Assembly: GCA_035942255.1 (NCBI GenBank)
Contig: DASZDG010000043.1
Span: 1 to 17,665, forward strand
Direction: 5' to 3'
DNA: 17,665 nucleotides
Source: JALZEG01 sp035942255
GTDB lineage: Bacteria > Actinomycetota > CADDZG01 > WHSQ01
The notes beneath the pieces are model-generated. The model ran no database searches and had not been told where the DNA came from. It worked only from the letters and a program-made list of their open reading frames with translations. The position numbers were made by a program, and so were the translations under genes. Positions within the stretch are counted from its first letter, which is position 1, and each line of letters starts with the position of its first letter. Below, one piece after another: positions 1-7,200 of the stretch.

Positions 1-1287
1 AGCCACCACGACCGCGTCGCGCACCGCCTCGTGGGCAAAGAGACACGCCTCGATCTCACCGGGCTCAATCCGAAAGCCGCGGATCTTGACCTGGTGGTCG
101 ACCCGCCCCAGGAACTCGATGTTCCCGTCTGCCAGATAGCGCGCTCGGTCCCCGGTGCGATAAAGCCGCGCCCCCGGGACACCCGAGAACGGATCGGGCA
201 CGAAGCGCTCGGCGGTCAAAGCAGGCCGTTTGACGTAGCCCCGCGCGACTCCGGCGCCTCCGATGTAGAGCTCTCCCGGGGCGCCTTTGGGGACGAGGTT
301 GCCGTAGCGATCGAGGATGTAGACCGTCGTGTTCGCGATCGGGCGCCCGATCGGCACCGAGGCCGCGTCGTGAGGCAGCTGGGAGATGTCGTAGCAGCAC
401 GAGAACGTGGTGCCCTCGGTCGGCCCGTAGCCGTTGATGAGCCGCGTTCGCGGCAGACGCTCGATAGCCGTGGCGACGTGGCTCCGCGACAGCGCATCAC
501 CGCCGGCGAGGAGCTGGCGCACCTGCTGCAGACCGCCGGGAACGGCGTCGATGACAGCGTTGAACAGCGACGCGGTGAGCCAGGCGACGGTGACGCCATC
601 GCGCTCGATGATCTCCGCCAGCTCTTGCGGCGAGACCACACCGGGGTCGGCGATCGCGATGCGCGCTCCGTGGAGCAGCGGCACCCATAGCTCGAAGGTC
701 GACGCGTCGAACGAGACGGGCGCGAACTGGAGGAAGACGTCCTGCGGTGCGACGTGTACGTAGTCGCCCGTAACGAGACGCACGACGTTTGCGTGCGTCA
801 CCGCCACCCCCTTCGGGGTGCCGGTCGAGCCCGACGTGTACATGACGTAGGCGAGGTCCTCCGAAGACGCCCCCCCGGCAGGGTCGGTGTCGGGTCGCGC
901 CGCGATGACGTCGCGATCCGCGTCGAGCAGCACCAGCTCGACGGACTGCGCGTCAACGCGTCCGGCAAGCCCGGCGGTGGTCACCACCGCCGGGGCGGCG
1001 GTGTCCTCCAGGATGAAGGCGAGGCGATCGGCGGGGTAGCCGGGGTCGAGGGGTACGTAGGCGCCGCCCGCCTTCAAGACGGCCAGCAGGCTCACGACCA
1101 GATCGAGGCCACGCTCCAGGCAGACGCCGACCGAGATCTCGGGCCCCACGCCTTTGTCGACGAGATGGTGGGCCAACCGGTTGGCGCGCCGGTTGAGCTC
1201 TCGATAGGTCAGCGCGCGGTCGCCGAACGTGAGCGCGACCGCGTCGGGGCCCTCCTGGGCCCGCGCCTCGAAGAGCTCGTGGACCAG
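1..1287 (-). other. NRPS adenylation domain A4, predicted valine, cut by window edge
   Basis: This second A domain of the pair is intact as far as it is visible. It has YTSGSTGTPKGVAVTH, FDASTFELW, NGYGPTEGTTF, YRTGDRARY and GRVDHQVKIRGFRIEPGEIE (core A8). The A10 lysine and any carrier lie outside the window. The pocket read by eye is D-A-F-W-L-G-G-T-F, the well-known valine signature (DAFWIGGTFK family). With the A3 relic inactive, this domain would supply the residue joined by the preceding condensation domain. Confidence 0.85.
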
Positions 1288-4200
1288 GCTCGTCCCGAGG
1301 GGGCCGCGTGGCTCCGTCACGGCGTACGACGTCGACGTGATCGTGGCCTCGGTGGGGCCGTAGTTGTTCAACAGGGCGGGGCCCTCGCCCGCCTCGAGCC
1401 ACGCTCGCAGCCGCGACGAGGCCATCGCCTCGCCCCCGGCCGCGACGAGCCGGAGCGACGGCGTCGCGCACAGCCGCTCGACGGCGGCCGAGTCGCCCGC
1501 GAGCTGGTGCCAGTACGCGGTCGGGGGATTGAGCAACGTGATCCCCAGCGCCGCGACCTTGTCCGCCAGCGTCGCGGGATCCCACACCCCGTCGCGCAGG
1601 ACGATGCTCGCGCCCGCGGTGAGCGGCGACAGGGTCTGCTCGAGCGACACGTCGAAGTTGAACGACCCGAACACGAGCACCCGGTCCGACGAGGTCAGCG
1701 CGTAGTGCTCGCCGATCGCGACACAGTGCGTGCCGAGGGAACCATGGGTCACGGCCACGCCCTTGGGTGTGCCGGTCGATCCCGACGTGTAGATGACGTA
1801 CGCGACCTCTTCCGGAGAGACGTCCCGCGCGAGGTCGGTGTCGGGACGGGTCGAGATGGCGTCCGCGTCGACCAGCACCGGGTCGGCGCCGGCGCGCAAG
1901 CGTCCGGCGATCTCCGACGTGGTCACGACGACCGGAGCGGCGGTGTCCTCCACCATGAACGCCAGCCGTTCCGCCGGATACTCCGGGTCCAGCGGGACGT
2001 AGACGCCGCCCGCCTTCAACACCGCGAGCAGGCTCACCACGAGATCGGGCCCGCGCTCCAGACACACGCCGACCGGGACGTCGGGGCCTACCCCCTCGTC
2101 GACGAGATGGTGGGCGAGGCGGTTGGCGCGCCGGTTGAGCTCACCATAGGTGACGTCGTCGTCGCCGAACGTGAGCGCGACCGCGTCGGGGTCTTCATGC
2201 ACTCTCGCCTCGAAGAGCTCGTGAACGAGGCCGGCGTCTGCGTGATCGGCGGCGGTGTCGTTGAGCTCGACCACCAGGTGGTGGCGCTCCTGCGGAGACA
2301 GAAGCTCGACCTCGGAGACGGTCCGGCCCGCGTCGGACGCGACCCCCTCCAGGATGTTCTGCAGGTGGGCCGCCAGCCGCTCGATAGTCGCGCGCGTGAA
2401 GCGGCCCCGGTCGTAGGCGATCTCGAGAGAGACCGACGTCCCGGGCCTGACGACGAGCGCGAGCGGGTAGTTCGTCCGCTCGAACCCGTCGAGGTCCGAG
2501 AGCGTCACCTCCGTGTCCGTACGGGATGCCGCCTGCCGCGGGTAGTTCTCGAAGACGACGATGCTGTCGAACAGCGACGTCCCGCCGGGGACGTCACTCC
2601 ACGCGTGGATGTCGGTCAACGCGCTGTGCTCGAACGGCCCGCGGGCGATCGCCTCTTCCTGGAGGCACTCGAGCCAGTCGCCGACGGTCGCGGACTCGTC
2701 CACCGCGACCCTGACCGGAACGGTGTTGATGAACAGCCCGACCATCTCCTGCACGCCGGGGAGCTCCGCCGGACGACCGGAGACCGTGGCGCCGAACACG
2801 ACGTCGTCCTCGCCGCTGTAGCGGGACAGCAGCAGCGCCCACGCGGCCTGCACGATCGTGTTGAGCGTGAGGCGCTCACGGCGCGCCAGACCGTCGAGGG
2901 CCGCGGTCGTGTCCTCGCCGAGGTCGAGCGCGTGGCGCCGCAGCTCCTCGGACGCGCCGTCGCCGTCTTCGGGGAGCGGCGTCGGCGCGGCGAACCCCGC
3001 GAGCCGGTCGCGCCAGTAGCGCTCGTCCCCGCCGGAGTCTCGCCGGCTCAGCCACTCGATGTGGTTGCGATAGGGAGGAGCGGCCCCCGTTGCGCGCGCC
3101 TCACCGCGCACGAGCGCGTGGTAGCGCGCCAGCACCTCGGCCCGCACCAGCGCCACGCTCCAGCCGTCCAGCAACGAGTGGTGGAAGCTCCACGAGAGCA
3201 CCCACGACTGCGACCCGGTGCGTACGAGAGCCATGCGCATCAGCGGCGCGGCGCCGAGGTCGAACCCGCGGGCGCGGTCCGCCGCCAGATACGCCTCGAG
3301 GTGTTCGCGTTGAGCGTCCTCGTCGAGGTCACGCCGGTCGTGCACCTCGAGCGGGAGCGCGACATCGCGCCTCACGACCTGCAGGGGGACCTTCAGGCCC
3401 TCCCAGAGGACGGCGCTGCGCAAGGCGTCGTGGCCGGCGCACGTCTCTCGCCAGGCGCGCTCGAACGCGTCGACGTCGAGGTTCCCGGTCAGGGTGAACG
3501 TCAGCTGCTGGAAGTAGATCGCCGACCCCAGTTCGTACAGCGTGTGGAAGACCATGCCCTGCTGCAGGGGGGTGAGCGGGTAGAGGTCCTGTGTCGACCG
3601 GTCGACGAGCCCCTTGTCCCACAGCTTGTCGAGCGTCTGCTGGTCGAGGCCCGTCAGCGGGAAGTCCGACGGCGTCACGCCCCCGGCGCGCTCGTACGTG
3701 CAGTGCGCGATGAGCTCGCGGAGGGCGGCGACGAAGCCGGCTGCGACTCGCTCGATCGTCGCGCGGCGGTGCAGGTTGCGCGAGTACGTCCAGGTCACTT
3801 GCAGCGATCCGGCGGAGACGCGGCCGTCCACTTCGATCAGGTGGGAGCGGTCGCCGCCGGCGGCGCGGCCGCGACCCGTCGGTCCGTCGACCGGCGCGAA
3901 CAGCTTCGTGGTGTTCTCCTGGCCGAAGCGTCCCAGGTAGTTGAAGCTCACGGGTGCCGACATCGCGACGCGGGAGCGGACGTCGTCGGGCGCGAGGTAC
4001 CGCAACACGCCGTAGCCGGCGCCGCGTCGCGGCAGCGCGCGCAGCTGCTCCTTGACCGTCTTCAAGAGCCCGGACGGGCCCGCTCCGGCCACGTCCAATG
4101 CGACCGGGAACAGCGACGTGAACCAGCCCACCGTGCGCGTGAGGTCGACGCCGTCGACGAGGTGTTCGCGTCCGTGGCCCTCGAGGTCGATCACGATCCG

Positions 4201-7200
4201 GTCGGAGCCGGTCCACGCCGACATCGCCCGCGCGAGCGCCGCCATCAGGACGTCGTTCACCTGCGTCCGGTACGCCGCGGGGACCTCTTGCAGCAGGGCC
4301 TCCGTCTCGGCCTCGTCGAGCGTGAGCGTGACTTCGTCGGTCGACGCTTCGTCGTTCGGCCCGAGGTCGTGGTCGACCGGCAGCTCGAAGGACGCGCCCG
4401 CGGCCCCCGACCAGTAGTCGAGCTCGGAGAGCGCCTCAGCGGAAGAGGCGTATGCCATGAGGCGCTCCGCCCACTGCCGGAACGACGTCGTCTTCGGCGC
4501 GAGGCGGATCGGCCTCCCGCGGCGCAGCTGCTCGTACGCCGACTCGAGGTCTTCCAGCAGGATGCGCCACGAGACGCCGTCGACCGCGAGGTGGTGGATG
4601 CACAGGAACAGCCGCGCGGCCCCCTCGCCGAGGTCGAACCACGCGGCACGCAACAGAGGGCCGTTGGCCAGGTCGAGGCTCGTCTGCAGCTCAGCACAGG
4701 CCGTCTCGAGCGCGCGCTCCCGGTCTGCGGGAGCTTCCGCGGAGAGGTCGATCACCGAGACGTAGCCGGAACGCTCGGCGGGTGCGTTGTGCTGCGTCCA
4801 GCCTTCCGGGGTGCGTACGAAGCGCAGGCGCAGCGCGTCGTGGTGCTCGACGAGCGCGGCGAGCGCGGCTTCGACGAGCTCGGCGTCGGTGCCGTCGGCG
4901 CGCAACAGCCGGGACTGGTTGAAGTGATGGCGCTCGGGCAGGTCGCGCTCGAAGAACCAGCGCTGGATCGGCGTCAGAGCGACGTCGCCCGTGACCGCGC
5001 CCTGCTCGACGGAGACGGCCTCGCCCCCGCCCGCGACCGCGGCCAGGCCCGCGACGGTCTGGTGCTGGAACAACAGACGCGGGGTCAGGCCGAGCCCCGC
5101 AGCGGCGGCGCGCGCGACGATCTGGATGCTGAGGATCGAATCCCCGCCGAGCTCGTAGAAGTTGTCGTGGATGCCGATCCGCTCCAGCCCGAGGACCTCG
5201 CACCAGATGCCGGCGAGGACCTCCTCGTCGTGGGTGCGCGGCGGCGCGTAAGCCGCCTCGACCTCGCGGCGCGCCTCGGGCGCGGGCAATACCGCGCGGT
5301 CGACCTTGCCGCTGGGGGTCAGGGGAAGCTCGTCGAGCACGACGAAGTACGCCGGGATCATGTAGTCGGGGAGGTGGTCGCTCAGGTGCGCGCGCAGCTC
5401 GGCCGTCGCCGGCAGCGCGCCGTCGCCGACGACGTAGGCGGCCAGCCGCGTGTCAGCGCCCGCGTCGCCGACAGCCACGACGACCGCATCGAGCACGGCG
5501 TCGTGCGTCACCAGGCACGCTTCGATCTCGCCCGGCTCGATGCGGAAGCCGCGGATCTTGACCTGGTGGTCGACGCGTCCGAGGAACTCGATGTTCCCGT
5601 CGGGCAGATAGCGCGCGCGGTCCCCGGTGCGATAGAGACGCGCTCCCGGCACCGAGGAGAACGGATCGGGCACGAACCGATCGGCCGTGAGCGCGGGGCG
5701 GTTGAGATAGCCGCGCACCACGCCGACGCCGCCGATGTGGAGCTCGCCCGGCACGCCGGCCGGGACGGGGTTGCCGCCGGGGTCCAGGATGTAGATCGCG
5801 GTGTTCGCGATCGGCCGGCCGATCGGGACGGAGTCGCGGCCGTCGTCCTCGCAGCGGTGGAAGGTCACCTCGATCGACGCCTCGGTGGGGCCGTAGAGGT
5901 TGTGGAGCTCGCCGTCGAAGCGCTGCTTGAAGTCCCTCACCGTCTGGGGCGACAGCGCCTCGCCGCTGCAGATCGTGAGACGGGGCTCGTGGCGCGCGGC
6001 CCCCTGCGCCAGGTACGGCGTCAGCATCGACGGCACGAAGTGGACGATCGTTACGCCGTGCCGGTGGATGGCCTCGGCGAGGTAGCGCGGGTCCTTGTGG
6101 CCGCCCGGTCGCGCCATCACGAGGCGCGCTCCGGTGACGAGCGGCTCGAACAGCTCCCAGACCGACACGTCGAACGTGAACGGAGTCTTCTGCAGGAAGG
6201 CGTCGCCCGGCCCGATCGCGTACTCGCGCTGCATCCACGCCAGCCGGTTGCACACGCCGCGGTGCGCCACCATCACGCCCTTGGGGGTGCCGGTGGAGCC
6301 CGACGTGTAGATGACGTACGCGAGGTCTTCGGGAGAGGCGATGCGGCCGAGGCCGGTCGCGGGACGCGCCGAGATCACGTCTCGATCGGCGTCCACTAGC
6401 AGGGGCTCGGCGCGCGCCGCGCTCACGCGTCCGGCGAGGCCGGAGATCGTGACGACCACGGGGGCCGCGGTGTCCTCGAGCATGAAGCCCAGGCGCTCGG
6501 GCGGATAGTCGGGGTCGAGCGGGATGTAGGCGCCGCCCGCCTTCATGATCGCGAGCAGCCCCACCACCAGGTCTACTCCGCGCTCCAGGCAGATGCCGAC
6601 GCGGACGTCGGGCCCCACGCCCTTGTCCCTGAGGTGGTGGGCGAGCCGGTTGGACGCCGCGTCGAGCTCGCGATAGGTGAGCGCGTCGTCGTCGGTCACG
6701 AGCGCGAGGGCCTCGGGCGTCTCCAGCGCCTGGGCCTCGAAGAGCTCGTGGATGCAGCGGCCGGCGGGGAAGGGGGCCGCGGTGTCGTTGAGCTCCGTGA
6801 CGACGCGGTGGCGCTCCCGCGCGCTCATGACGTCGAGCTCCGACAGCGGGCGGTCGGGATCGACCGTGATCGCGTCCAGCACGTTCCCGTAGTGGCTCGC
6901 GAGGCGCTCGATCGTCAGGGCGTCGAAGACGTCGGTGTTGTACTCCCACAGCAGCGTGATGCGGTCGTCGATCCGGTCGGCGATCCCGATCCCGCTCTCG
7001 GCCCGGGGCATGACGACGACGTTCAGGTCCGTCTTCGCGGAGTCGTTCGTCGCCTCGAACACCGTGCCCGACGCGTCTCCGAAGTCGATCTGGGAGAGCG
7101 GGGCGTCGTTGAAGCTGAACATCAGGTCGACGAGGGGGTTGCGGGTCGCGTCGCGGACCGGGTTCAACATCCGGACGACCTCGGCGAAGGGGAACTCCTG

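Noticed and set aside
754..6399. A 1881-codon plus-strand open frame
   Set aside because: It lies antisense to the NRPS, is rich in Arg/Val/Asp/Gly repeats, and has no recognisable domain. It arises because high-GC codon bias removes stops from the opposite strand.
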